A stretch of 64,000 nt of DNA, taken from assembly GCA_009617715.1 (NCBI GenBank), contig VTFK01000161.1, forward strand, positions 480,415-544,414. Reading direction: 5' to 3'. Below, piece by piece: positions 23,461-34,932 of this stretch (within the stretch, counting starts at the first letter, position 1; each line of letters starts with the position of its first letter). A program made the position numbers and the translations under genes. The notes beneath the pieces were generated by a model. It saw only the letters and a program-made list of their open reading frames with translations, had not been told where the DNA came from and ran no database searches. This DNA is from Plectrocnemia conspersa (Eukaryota > Arthropoda > Insecta > Trichoptera > Polycentropodidae).

Positions 23461-25625
23461 TATAAAATAGCAAAAATAATTATTTTGTAATTTTCATTTT
23501 TACTTTAAAAAATATAAATATAGCATTTATTGATTTTATAATAAAATGTACCGTGCTGTATTCTATAAAAAAATTATAAATTATTTTAAAACCATAATTT
23601 CATACCTTTCTTAAAAATTGAGAGCTTGTCACCCTTCTAGTTCTTGCTTGTCTTGCCAATGTGATGATTTAGGTTGGGGACATAATATTTATTGTTGTTG
23701 TTAAATAAAAATCTAGTTAGATTTTTTACATATGATGGTTTAAAAAATATGGAATGTAGGTCTAAGGCTTTAGGCACCGTGGCGGCGATATGTAACGCAT
23801 TCTTTTGTATTTTGCACCGACCGTGTTGATTGCTCAACGCGAAAAAATTCTTCATTTTTGAAAAAATCCGTAACGATCATGGGTAGTCTCGACAGTACTA
23901 AGGAAGTTTTAATATAAAAAAAAATAACCAGACCCAAGCGTGTAATTTTACATGTAAATCGTGATTACTTTTCTTTGTAAATATTTATTGTAGTCTGTAT
24001 TTATTTATAGACAAAGTATATGAGTGTCTTCATAATTTCTAATCAATTATTACATATAAAGCACGCTACGTATCATATTTTACATAAACACACTAGTGTG
24101 TCCTGTTCATATCGCTCATGACGCGCAGTTAATTATTATTACCATTCTGGTTACGGTGTTCCTTTCATTATTACACCGTCAGGTTTTTAACTTAATCAAT
24201 ACACATCACGTACAAGAGTGTTTTTCTTACTTAAGCGTCTTTCCCTTAAGACGCTCGTTCGTGCTTTATCTACTTTTGATATAATCTGACACATTGGATG
24301 CTTCTGCTTTATGCTTTCCTATGTTATTATATTATATTTAAAAAAATCCCTATACTGACATTAAATTTGTTCGAGGATTCAAAATTCAGATGTATTCAAT
24401 CTAACGTTACAAAAGTGTGCAATGCAAGAGAATGCTAATTTAGTACCAATAGCGTTATTATTTAACTCCGCCTCCTGTATAACTTACGGGTTACTATTTG
24501 TAGGCGACCCTCCGATAATGACAAAGGATAGTACATACTCACCGATACACATTTTATAGTCTTACGTCGATATGATAAAACATATCTTGTAAGAAACTTG
24601 TCAATTGTCCAATTTAACCCTTTTGGTGTATGTTACAATGCAATGTTATTAATTAAATTACAATCAGCATATTGTAAATATAACTCAAATGCTTTGCTCA
24701 AACATGTCATACCATTATTTCAAACAGCTTAGCGAATGCGTAGGCCCGAGCTAAACTAATATTTTAAATCGTTACATGTGCGGAGTTCTACTTGACCCGT
24801 ATAAGGGTTGTTTTTCTTTTCAATTAACGGTCTGCGGAAGTTTCGTAAGAAAGTCTCAATTTTACGCTCGGCAACTGTTTGTTTTGGCGGAGCTTTCGCG
24901 AAATTTTGTCGGAATTTAATTAATCTGCAGCCGCCGGGTGTTGATTTATTGTTCGGTTGTAATATCTGGCCGAGATAGAGTTGTTTTTCGTGTGACTAAC
25001 TCTGATTTGCGAGTTGAGTTAAGATAAACGAACGGAGTTCAAATATACTTATTTTAATCTATATACGAGCAGAATAAATATTAACTGCCGAGTTGGATGT
25101 GCTATTTTTCATCTCTTTGATATTCGTGATGTGTTTATGAATACTGTAGTCGAACGTATTTATTTAGGATAACGAATTTTGTAATGATTACTCATATGTG
25201 TATAGTACATATAGGCAATCAGTCACACAGTACAAGCTGATTAATAATTTGTTCATTTAATCAAAATTAAAATTGCAATCAGTCGACAGAATATAATGGA
25301 ATTTTTATTGCATTTAACGAACGAAATTAGCTTTTTAGGATGGAAAATCGAATGCCTAATAGAAAAATTCATTTTTTGTTGATAAAATTACTATTACAGA
25401 TTAAGTTTTGTATTAATATTTACACAGTAAGTTTATTATGGAATAGATTACAATGTATTGTTTTTTTATAGTAGAATGTTAAAAAATATATAAAATGCCA
25501 TTTTTGTGATGAGGTCCGGAATCATTGGTTTCCCAGGGCCTGGGTTCGCTCCGGCGGCCCTTATTTATCCACCCGTGAAATTTTGAGGATACGTCTATAT
25601 AACCACATCTTTTAAGATTATTTTT
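23461..25625. other. Noncoding stretch with no gene recognised
   Basis: An unassigned 72-codon minus-strand frame lies at 23637-23855. 24800-24990 is CG-richer. No domain, splice-supported exon or repeat end was identified. Confidence 0.35.
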
Positions 25626-25630
25626 TATTA

Positions 25631-26433
25631 AACACATTGAATACTGGGCACTATTCCTAAAAATGGAGCCGTGCGGCGGGGATTATTTGCGAAAATTAGG
25701 ATACAAACTTATTTTTTTTAAAACATCGTAACTCTTTAATTAGTCAACATTTTAACGTCAAATTTTAAAAACAGATTAATGATAATCGTTTTTTTGTATT
25801 CGCAATGATAAAATCAGTAAACGTTAAACTGTTGATCGCGTACCAATAAAATAAAATATAATTTTTAGTTTAGAATAACCAAATATATATATATTTTTGA
25901 ATAAAAACAATAAAGATAATAATAAAATGATGATAAAATACTGTTGTTTATAATAAAAACCGAAAATATCTAATTTTGTGACATATACAATCAATTCCAA
26001 ATTTTTAACACTTGACGGTCAAGTTACGCAGCGATATTTGCATGACACCCAACTGTCCAATTTCGAACAAACAACGTTTGCCTATGGCTAAATGCAATCT
26101 TTTATTGTTTATGTATTATTATTTTATATTTCTGTTATAATTTATGTATTATTATTTTATATAGTATATTTAATATAATTAAAAATTATCTGTGATACTA
26201 AACATTTTATTGCGTTAATATTATATATTTACACTTTTTGTATTTTTACCACACAGTACGCAATGTGTTAAAATAATGAAAAACGCACACTTACTGTATA
26301 CTTCGCATCCAATAAAGACTCGAACCAACAATGTGCTTGGATAGTTATACAAATTAATTAAAGTCCTAATTTTCGCAAATAATCCCCGCCGCACGCTCCA
26401 TTTTTAGGAATAATGCCCGGTATTCAATGTGTT
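25631..26433. mobile_element. DNA transposon with 70-bp terminal inverted repeats (element A)
   Basis: The left end AACACATTGAATACTGGGCA continues through CTATTCCTAAAAATGGAGC and GGCGGGGATTATTTGCG to 25701. The right end, 26364-26433, is its complement with a handful of differences. The interior is AT-rich with no transposase frame. TTAA precedes the left end (25628-25631) but not the right, so the duplication is unresolved. The right end lies inside element B. Confidence 0.75.
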
Positions 26434-26996
26434 GGTAATTGAAAACATGTTGAGAACAGTTTATTTACTTTGAACAAATCGGGATCATTTCAGGTCTAAA
26501 TATTATAATATTATAAAATAAAATATGAACATTTTGTACGATAATTTATTACATATATATGAAAATAGTATCAATAAAATGAAGGAATTTTAAATAAATG
26601 AAGCATTTACTGTAATTTAAAAAATATATCAATAAAACCTAACGAAATAAAAAATATAATAATGCAAAAAAAAGTTGTAAAATAAATTAATGCAATTAAA
26701 AGTTGAGAATCACTGATTATTTTGTTATAATGCTTCGGGTTGATAATATGTACTTAGATATTAGGTCTGGCTCAACATTTCGTTTTTTTATGCGGTTACC
26801 TTTTAATATTTTGGGTTTTTTGTAATTTTGTAGATAAGAATTTCAGGAAACATATCTCTAAAAAAATTACCATCTTTACCTGAATCAAACCGATAAGGTG
26901 GGGTTTTTCGGTAACATTTTTATAACAGTTACATTTGTTCGAAATTGGACGGTTGGGTGTCTTGCGAATATCGCCGCGTAAATCGACCGTTAAGTG
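26009..26996. mobile_element. piggyBac-type non-autonomous transposon (element B), 988 bp
   Basis: The left end CACTTGACGGTCAAGTTACG and the right end (inverted) CACTTAACGGTCGATTTACG continue for about 60 bp through GACACCCAAC and CAATTTCGAACAAA. TTAA flanks both sides exactly (26005-26008, 26997-27000), which is the piggyBac hallmark. No transposase is encoded. Its interior contains the right terminal repeat of element A. Confidence 0.85.
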
Positions 26997-27314
26997 TTAA
27001 AAATTAATTAAATATATTTATATATTATTGATACGTGATTCGCAATTTGGTGTTGAGTGATTTCACTATTTCTAATAAATAATATGTGAGATAATTTCAT
27101 AGGAAAAAATTGTATATATATATGTATGTAAACATACATCTTAAAACGAATTTATTTTACCCGAGTTTTGAGCCTCTGGAATTTAGAATTTCTACTTTTT
27201 TGAACTATTTTTAGTTAATATGATATTAGTAACATCTGTAGGTAAATTCCTAAATAAATACGTTACAGTAAATACGCAGTTTACGTGGGTTTTTTCGTAT
27301 GAAGTTAAAATGAC

Positions 27315-27380
27315 GAAACGCACAAATTTGTGCACACCGACGCAACGGAAGGTTTCTGAAACGCACAAATTTGTGCACAC
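27315..27380. repeat. Two direct copies of a palindromic motif
   Basis: GAAACGCACAAATTTGTGCA followed by CAC occurs at 27315 and again at 27358. The core GCACAAATTTGTGC is a perfect palindrome. It lies just left of an isolated CG-rich block and could be a binding site pair or an element end. Confidence 0.55.
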
Positions 27381-27389
27381 ATTGTGTTA

Positions 27390-27815
27390 AAGATCATCTG
27401 TGCCAGTCGACCACACGCTGTAGTTCGGCGTTTATAGTTTGGGAGAGCGAGGGACCATTCTTGAGGTTAAAACCCAAACCATTGAGGGGAAGTGATCTCA
27501 CTTTGGCTCTCACCCAAACACAAAGGGCTCGGGCCTGAGGGGAACCGAGGCCCAAGGCTGCGATTGAGGCAACATATACACCTCTCAAAGATCAGTGAGG
27601 TGGTGTTGTAACAAGGATGAAATGCAAAGCAACGCAGGTCAGCCAACGAGAGCACGTTTCCCCAAGCGTTCGTGAGAAACACGAGCTAATAAAATATTTA
27701 GCACTACGAGGGGTGGGTCTCGCTCATCCGGCCGTCAAAAGCTGGGTGCCCGCCCATAAGGGTTGGACTCGTAGGGCCCTAGTGTTGCACGCAAAGGATA
27801 ACACGTAGCTATACT
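27390..27815. other. CG-rich block of unknown nature
   Basis: About 420 bp far richer in GC than anything within several kb. Overlapping frames are open on both strands (for example 27617-27808 plus and 27394-27588 minus), with no recognisable domain. It abuts the C-terminal side of an RTE-type LINE fragment. It may be LINE untranslated sequence, a SINE-like element or acquired DNA. No class can be given. Confidence 0.35.
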
Positions 27816-27834
27816 TCTATACTTAGCTATAAAA

Positions 27835-28425
27835 ATGCACTTTTTGCAATTTTTATTCGAGGTCTTACTTCTTGAGTAGAGTCCCATTTTTCGTTGACCC
27901 TTTTAACCAAGCATTTGTACTGTGTGACTCTTTTTATTGGTTTATTGTTGATGGTTACGTTTAATATAGGACTCTTGTTGTTGTAATTAATAAGTTAGTT
28001 TCACGAATGTATATTTTGGACCATGTTTACTTGCTTTGTTCACCTGCTTATCAGTGTTCGAACACTGCTGGCATTATCTGCAATTTATTGTTCTGCAAGA
28101 GTTCATGTTACATATCAAAGGTGATAAGATCCATTCATGTTGCATATTCACTGAATCTATTTGACTGTTCGATTCTAGTACAGGTTTATAATAATACGGA
28201 TGTCGTTATCATCAATTTCTTCATCAATTAGTATTTATATAAGTTTCGGATGTTGAACTTGTCAAAAGCTTTTCTATAATCTACAAAGCATATAAACACG
28301 TCTACACTAACATATATCAGGCATATTTGTACAGGAACGTTTACTTTAAATAGAGCTTTCTTGTGCTCAAACTATTTCTGAAACCAAACTAACTGTCGCT
28401 AATGTCTTTCCCACACTTAATGTGA
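27835..28425 (-). mobile_element. RTE-type LINE reverse transcriptase fragment
   Basis: Minus-strand frames show FGFRNSLSTRK near 28390. ICFVDYRKAFDKF follows near 28270 (motif A). INNKPIKRVTQYKCL and VNEKWDSTQEVRPRIKIAK lie at 27840-27960, matching the thumb region INxxxIxxVxxYKYLG...DxxxEIxxRIxxA of RTE-clade LINEs. Several stops and shifts, and motifs B and C are poorly preserved between 28000 and 28200. Old copy. Confidence 0.65.
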
Positions 28426-28429
28426 ATGA

Positions 28430-29828
28430 TATAAGGAATATTTTAAGCACGTGGCTCATCAATCTGATCTATATTCTTGGCACTCTCTTGCATTTAGCTT
28501 TTTAGGCAGAGTAATAAAGGTGAGTTTAAGCTAGTCATTTGTTATCGAACTTATTCTGTATATGTAGATCACGTTTTAATTAAACTTAATTTAATTCAAT
28601 ACTTGAGTACTTCGTACGGAATTTAGTTATATGTTCTTTCAAATTGTTTGTTTGGGCAGGCCGTCTCTTACCTGGTAATTGTACACCGTCAATATTTACA
28701 TTGTACAATATAGCACACAAAGCGTTGTTTTGTTGCCTCGTATTCTTCCCATTATGCGCCCAAACAACGCTTTATTTCCGTCGACCTTTTCGCATTTTCC
28801 CTTTTGCGAAATTAATTGATCGTAAAAATTTGCTCGTTGCCGATTGAAATCTGATCTCGGTCCGTTGAGCAATTCTGCGAACGATTCTGCTGCTCGGATG
28901 CTCTTACGTGCCCTTTGTGACACTTTTCCCGTCGTTAATTGCGAGAACAATAAAGACAGTATTCATGCAACACCAATATTGAAACCATAGTAATCTGGGT
29001 GTTTTGGAATTATGCCAAAACATGAGCAATTTAAAATTGCGATGGACAATAACTGCAGTGTATTGTATAAGGCTTTATTGCGCATGCAGATTTTTATAGC
29101 GTCTTGCGAATTATCTTATCGTTGAAGAATGGCACACGTCCAGCGTATACTCGCCGTTTATCCATTTAGCAATGTGTAGGTGTTGACAGATGATTAAGAA
29201 TTTAGATATTAATCACATTAAAAGTGCGTATAATGAGGAGATTATGAATGAGATATTATATTCCTGACGCACGGATTACTAAAATTATATAATTTTTTGA
29301 AGCATATTTTATTTGGTATGTATATCTTAGCTGATTTCTCAATGTTTGCGATTGAAGCTCCTCTTTTCTATATATATTTATTATACTACATCTAATCTAT
29401 CGAGTGATGTACTCGGGATAATCCGCTCAGATCCTCGTGTTACGGTCTAAGTATAGTTGTCTACCGTGTTGGATCGTGTGTGCTTGATCGTCTCGAATCG
29501 CAAGATCGTCTGTTGTGTCGTTAATGCAAAGGAGTAAATCACAATAGTGGTTTTTACGCCGATTGGATGCATTGTCAATTGCATTCCTAATGCACTTTTT
29601 TTCTGGACATTATGAGCGTTTAATGAATGCTAAATGAGATGTCTGTTAAGTTTTGCAATTTTTTATCCTCTATTATCCTCTATTGTTAGTTAGATCTTTT
29701 GTTTAAACGAGTTAATATTTCATTTATTGTAGTTTGAGTGATCTTAACGTAAGTGCGCAATTGGATGAATACAAAATAGCATTTTATTATACTGTTTTTA
29801 TTTAGCAGCAAAAATTTGTGTTACTTTA
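28430..29828. other. Noncoding stretch with no gene recognised
   Basis: 28640-28960 is moderately CG-rich with open frames on both strands but no domain. Nothing else was recognised. Confidence 0.35.
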
Positions 29829-29832
29829 GAAA

Positions 29833-30121
29833 TCCGAATAGCGTAGTCCTTAAGGTCTAGAATGGTAACCCAGAGGCCGCGGGTTCGAATCACAGCAGCA
29901 GACTTGAATTTTGATTTTTTAAAATGTTCTATGACATTTATTAATTTTAAATTATATAGATGTCATCGATTCCAAGACTGAAAAGTCTGGTAGTTAATAC
30001 TTACTTTCGGGTATTCATTATGTCTGATTAATTTACACAGTTGATACAGATTTATCATGTTGTATCGCATCTGGCTTACGCCGCTCACGTTTCAACATAA
30101 ATGTAAAATAATAATAATAAT
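29833..30121 (+). mobile_element. tRNA-derived SINE, copy 1
   Basis: An A-box-like TAGCGTAGTCCTTAAGG (29839) and a B box GGTTCGAATC (29882) form a tRNA-like head. The body shares ATTCCAAGACTG, GGTAGTTAATACTTAC and ATTCATTATGTCTGATT with the 51325 copy. The 3' end has a hairpin with loop GCATCTGGCTTACGCC, followed by an AATAATAATAAT tail. This is the same family as 39223-39480 and 51325-51650. Confidence 0.8.
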
Positions 30122-30339
30122 TAATATGATATGCTTATTCTTCAGCTGCTTCACAGGATTTTAGCCACCCTCGTATTTTTTTTAAATAAATTTATTGTTT
30201 ATACTTTAATATTTGTGTGTTAGTGAATCTATATTTTAATACTAAGTTGCCGTTTTTAAATTATTATCTGCATACATATTTCTGGATCTTATGAATGAAA
30301 TCATATTATAGATTAAAGCGTTACATTATATAAAAATAT

Positions 30340-30500
30340 AATTGTTATCAAGTGCAGTAACTGGAGGGCGCAGTATTCGAGAAGCACAGGCCTTCTGTTG
30401 GTGTATTTTCGCGGGCTCCCTGTGTTTTTTAAAGGACCGGCTAGCCTTCGTGTATGTCCATGTAGTTCGAACGATCAAGCCTGAGAGCTTAGGCTTTCTT
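30340..30500 (+). repeat. Short dispersed repeat shared with 45290-45340
   Basis: GGCGCAGTATTCGAGAAGCA, then CAGGCCTTCTG, matches GGCGCAGTATCCGAAAGGTG, then CAGGCCTTCTG, at 45297. Class unknown. Confidence 0.4.
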
Positions 30501-30739
30501 TGTTGCTTATGTTTCCTATCGAATAGTAAATGATAAAATATTTAAATTTTATCATTTACTTCGAATGGTAAAAAAAAACTAATAAGTTACCGACTATTTA
30601 TTTATATTTTAAATAATAGAGCATTAATTATTTTAATATTTAATTTTAATTATTCGTGCCTCTGATAAAAATACAACTTGGTATACTAAAAAAATATTGT
30701 AATATTTATTTTTTTAATTTACAATAGTATAATATTGCC

Positions 30740-31345
30740 CCATTTTAATTATTGTGCAACACTATTAAATATGTTGAATAAATTAGATAAACAAATGTTG
30801 CAAAAAATTACAAAATAGGGCAATGAGAGTAATCTTAAATAAAAAATAGATTAACTAATTGTAAAAGTATGATTGATAGATTAGAATGGTTGAATGTTCA
30901 AGAAATATTGAGTATGAATGTTTTAGTATTTATATATAAGTTAGAAAATAATATGTTACCACACTATTTTAATAAGTATTTAATAAGAAATAAAGATGTA
31001 CATAAATATAATACTAGAAATAGAGAAAATTTAAAGATAATTAAGTATAAGAAAACGAGTACGGCTAGGGGAATTATGTACGGAGGTTTTAATTTATATA
31101 ATAGTCTTCCAAGAGAAATCCGAAACAGCAAAAATATAACGGGTTTTATAAATGGAATAAAAAAAAAACACCTTCGTACATATAGAAATAAAATATTATA
31201 ATATTAAGTCTTTATTATTGTATATTTTTCTTTCTGTTATGTATTTTTTATATATTTTATATATGTTTACTAAATTTGTTAGATGTAAAGATTAGCTATT
31301 AAGCTAAATAAATTAATAAAATAAAAAAAATAAAATAAAATATAA
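30740..31345 (+). mobile_element. CR1/Daphne-like LINE, 5'-truncated 3' end
   Basis: A LINE C-terminus with its 3' tail. Before the open frame, LQKI and RAMRVIL read in shifted frames. The 3' end carries TTAGCTATTAAGCTAA (a short hairpin) and an AATAAAATAAAA tail. Class assigned from the C-terminal protein motifs described in the coding entry. Confidence 0.7.
30869..31201 (+). CDS. LINE polyprotein C-terminal fragment (110 codons)
   Basis: Open from MIDRLEWLNVQEILSMNV to the stop at 31199-31201. The blocks LEWLNVQE, LVFIYKLENNMLPHYF, DVHKYNTRNRENLKI, and NLYNSLPREIRNSKNITGF match the conserved region C-terminal to the reverse transcriptase in CR1/Daphne/Jockey-type LINEs. It is not a host gene. 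It is the only intact piece of this copy because the rest was lost by 5' truncation. The ATG is simply the first in the open stretch. Confidence 0.7.
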   Translation: MIDRLEWLNVQEILSMNVLVFIYKLENNMLPHYFNKYLIRNKDVHKYNTRNRENLKIIKYKKTSTARGIMYGGFNLYNSLPREIRNSKNITGFINGIKKKHLRTYRNKIL

Positions 31346-31377
31346 ATTACTATTTGTATTGATTTAAAAGGGATACA

Positions 31378-31695
31378 AAAAGTCAATACCAGCCATTGAG
31401 AAAGTCCACAGTTGCACAATATTAACTCAGAATTGTGAGTAATTAATGTAATTTCGTACATTAAAAAGTGCTTTTTCTGTAGATAAATTTGGCAAAACGA
31501 GATATTAAAGTCAATACCAGCCATTAAGAAAATCCACAGCTGCACAATATTAACTCGGAATTATAAGTATTTTCTGGAATTTCGTACCGTATAAAGTGTT
31601 TTTTCTTCAGATAAATTTTGCTAAAAAAAAAAAAATTCTATAGCTTCACAAGATTAACTTGAAAATAAGTGTTATTATTTATAAATTTGTTTGTC
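31378..31695 (+). repeat. Tandem repeat of family Y, about 128-bp period
   Basis: Units begin at 31380 and 31508 (AGTCAATACCAGCCATTGAG and the same with TAAG), and a degenerate third begins near 31630. Each contains TCCACAG, GCACAATATTAACTC, GTACxxTAxAAAGTG and CAGATAAATTT. Single dispersed copies are at 4155 and 7363, so an interspersed repeat has been locally tandemised here. Confidence 0.75.
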
Positions 31696-31964
31696 AGCAA
31701 CTACCAAAAAACATTATTAAATTGTATATAATGCAGTGATACATCATGATAAAAAAACTACATTTGTAGAGTTGGTCATATTTCGGTGTTTTTAGATTTT
31801 TTTTAGTATTCCACTGCAAATATAAACTCATTCTTTACGAATAGTTGAACAATAGCGAATATATTCAGGTTGGAGTCTTCAGAATTTATTCTACCTGTTA
31901 TAATATCAAGATTATTTTATATAATAGCTAGGCATTAACTTTAAAATCGTAGATACTTTATTCG

Positions 31965-32155
31965 AATATCGATTATAAGAGCGTTAAAATACAACTTTTT
32001 CAAGATACTTTATAAAATTTAACATTTCAAAATAATTTTAACTCTTCTTCGCTTCAAAATGTAAATTAAAATACAAATGTCCCAACTTTGGCATAGTCTA
32101 ACAAAAAAGTTAATTATGCCGTTTCAAAGTTACTCGCTTTCCTTTATTAAAAGAA
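31965..32155 (-). repeat. Repeat family Z, copy 2 (inverted)
   Basis: The reverse complement matches 5888-6085: AAAGCGAGTAACTT, ACGGCATAATTAACTTTTTT, CTATGCCAAAGTTGGGACA, TTTACATTTTGAAGCGAAG, AAAGTATCTTG and AATCGATATTCGAATA. Confidence 0.65.
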
Positions 32156-32697
32156 TATTTATTATTATATTTTGCGAGAAAAGTTTATTAGAGGTCGATG
32201 TAAATAATACACAACTGTGTTTTTAGAGTTTAAAAGTTTAAAATTTGCATAATATTTTACTACAAATATAAATCATTATTTAAGAACAGCTTAAAACCAG
32301 CTAATATATTATAATATGTCGTATTCGAATATTATAAAGAATAACTCTAGCTGCTTGTCATTTCGCAAAAGGGAAAGGTTTTGGAAACATAAACTTCGGA
32401 GGTTTATATGACTCATCGAGATGAGCCACCCCTTATCTTTGCTCCTTAAATTTTGCTTTATTTTGTCCGTGTGATTGCCTCACATACATAATACTATTTT
32501 ATTATTTAATTAAATAAATATAAATTGTATCAATTTAAATTATTTATATTCATTTATTCATAATTGTTACAATTAAGTAATTTAATGAAATGAAATGTTG
32601 TTAATTAATTTAAATAAAGATAATATATTTTTATTTATTTTGATCAAATTAATTTATGCTCGTTAACAAAATGGAAATAAAATAATGTATAATAGCT

Positions 32698-32750
32698 ATC
32701 ATGGCGCATTGGAAAAACCTGTCGAATTATGATGGTCAGATTTAAAATAT
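32698..32750 (+). mobile_element. Isolated 3' hairpin end of LINE B
   Basis: ATCATGGCGCATTGGAAAAA then CCTGTCGAATTATGATGGTC matches the LINE B 3' hairpin (near 47680-47722). The arms ATCAT and ATGAT still pair. It is an extremely 5'-truncated, diverged insertion. Confidence 0.55.
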
Positions 32751-32891
32751 ATAAATATTAAGAAATAATAATTATAGTATATATTATTTCTTATATTTAT
32801 TCAATTGAGTAAAATCGACATGCTACAACTGACACGATTTCTTGTAACAAGTAATTGATTTCATTGATTTTTACATCATTGTAGATTATTT

Positions 32892-33224
32892 AAACACATT
32901 GAATACTGTTAAAAAATCGTTAAAATGCGTATAAACTAAACTATTTTAGCTAAAGATGTCACTAATATTTTTAATAATATTATTCACTAAAATAGATTTC
33001 AGCGCACAGTCAATAATCCTTAATTAAGATCTTTTGAAGTATTGCCGCTAATATTTGCCTCTTAAATTATCTCGATCTCTTTATGTTAGGGCAGTAACTC
33101 TAACCATTTTTTGAACACAATTTTTTATTGTATTGGTACAAGATCCACAGTAACTGTTTACTCTTTGTTATTATTTAAAAAACTTTTGCCACAGTTATCG
33201 CATAGTCGTGGTATTGAATGTGTT
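32892..33224. mobile_element. Short element with ends like element A
   Basis: The left end AACACATTGAATACTG equals the first 16 bases of element A. The right end (inverted) AACACATTCAATACCA differs by few bases. The span is 333 bp with no coding. Target duplication is not clear, so this could be a relative of A or a partial coincidence at the right end. Confidence 0.5.
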
Positions 33225-34855
33225 CATTTGATCGCGCAGTGAGAATTTTTTTTTTTATTTAATTTTTGAATGAAAAAACCAGAGTTCCTTGAATTATTAT
33301 TATGCTTCTTTCTTCCTTATGAGAAATAATACCATTTATCTATTTTAACACAAACTGTTTTCGTGCGTTCGCTATCTTTTCTTTAAGATCAACAATGTTC
33401 ATTTGCAAAATTTATCTTTTGCGTTGTTAAGCATTTTCTTCTGTATGGCTTTTTGTGCCACACTTGCAAATTTACATTTCGGCTGTGTAGATCATCTATA
33501 TTCATAATTATTCTTTATCAAACTCAGCGTCAACTTTAGGCGTCGCTTAATTAATCAAAATCGACTCACTCCGGCGTAATCTCAACGACGAACACATACA
33601 TAATGCATAGCGCGTCGCGGAATCGCAGATTTTAATCTGCATACAAATTGAGATTATTCAAATGGAGTATAGAATTAATTATTCGCATCTAAAAAAGGCT
33701 GAATTTGAACTGAAAAGTCCTCGGATACAGAAAGACTTTTTGGCGATGGTCGATACCGCGAAAGTCCTCAGTCGAAAGGTACAAGTTTTCGGGCAATAAA
33801 CAACCCCTGGCAACAGGGGGCGCACGGGGATTTTATGAGTTCGTGGGTCAGGGTCGGACGCGAGGGGTTGTGGCTCCTGTTTTTCCATTGGGTCAGGACC
33901 GGGAGCCAGAGTAGACACGGGGAAATATCGATCCGGGGGAAACCCTCGAGCCGAGGGACTGGAGCGTTCGATCGATAAGTAGAACCAGAACTAGTGTTAA
34001 TAATGCATTTGACAGAATTATAATCTTATCTGGTAGGTGAAATCTTGTTAGTGTTTCAAGTGCAAGATTCAATATATAATATATAATCCAATCAAACTTG
34101 ATAACTACATTCCGAATTATTAATGTCACGTGCGTGATTAATTTCTGAAAACTTATTCTACTTTTGATACGATAATAATAATATGTGGTACAATGAATTT
34201 TTATTATCACTGACGATTCAATGAAATACATTTTTACTAGCGAAAATATATTTTAACTAATGTTGTCTCGCTTTGCAGTGTAGAAGAATTAGTTTTACGT
34301 TACATAAAAAAATTGATTGATTTTACTTTTATGGTCTATTTTTTTATGATTCATAATCGGAGAAAAACCTTTTTAAATGTCATTATTTGTCTCAAAAACA
34401 ATTCAGTTTTATCGGTATCATAATCGTTGCGTCAAAATTTGTACCACTCTTGTATTCACAATTGGAGTGATTAACTAATGCTATTTAAACATTAGAAATG
34501 TTAGTTCGGCTTGTGATAAAGCATTTTAACCACATAAGAAAAAGTGCGACGTCACTTTGAAAAACCTTTTAAAACCTTTTAACTTTGCAAACTACGCGTC
34601 ATAATATATAAAAGAGAAATATATCCGTCGCCTTGAGAATAGATTGCCCTCAAAACAACATTTTATAATTTGCTTTAGTGGCCAACAGCAATTTGTTAAA
34701 AAATTGCCACTCTTCTATAATTGGTCGTTCTACCGAAAAGGGACGGACAAAAAAAACATTTGTTTGAGAACTCCTCTGAGATTTTCTTAGACTTTTTCTA
34801 AGAAAGACTTTAAGATACGTGAACTACAAATAAAATGATGCCGATTTAACTTCAT
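33225..34855. other. Noncoding stretch with an isolated GC-rich block
   Basis: 33690-33975 is GC-rich, with features such as CCCCTGGCAACAGGGG (a hairpin) and many G-runs. It stands alone in AT-rich DNA. Frames are open on the minus strand (33679-33918) but without recognisable domain. It may be the remains of a long terminal repeat or acquired DNA; not decided. The rest of the interval is featureless. Confidence 0.35.
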
Positions 34856-34857
34856 AG

Positions 34858-34932
34858 CAAAAGCTGCTGCTTCTCTCTTCGCATCCACCAGTCTAGCTCG
34901 ATGCCCAGAATTCAAGGTTCAACCTGCATATG
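34858..34932 (+). repeat. Short dispersed motif (CTGCTTCTCTCTTCGCAT), copy 2
   Basis: CTGCTTCTCTCTTCGCATCC, then GAATTCAAGGTTCAACCTGC; compare 9046 and 44107. Confidence 0.5.
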
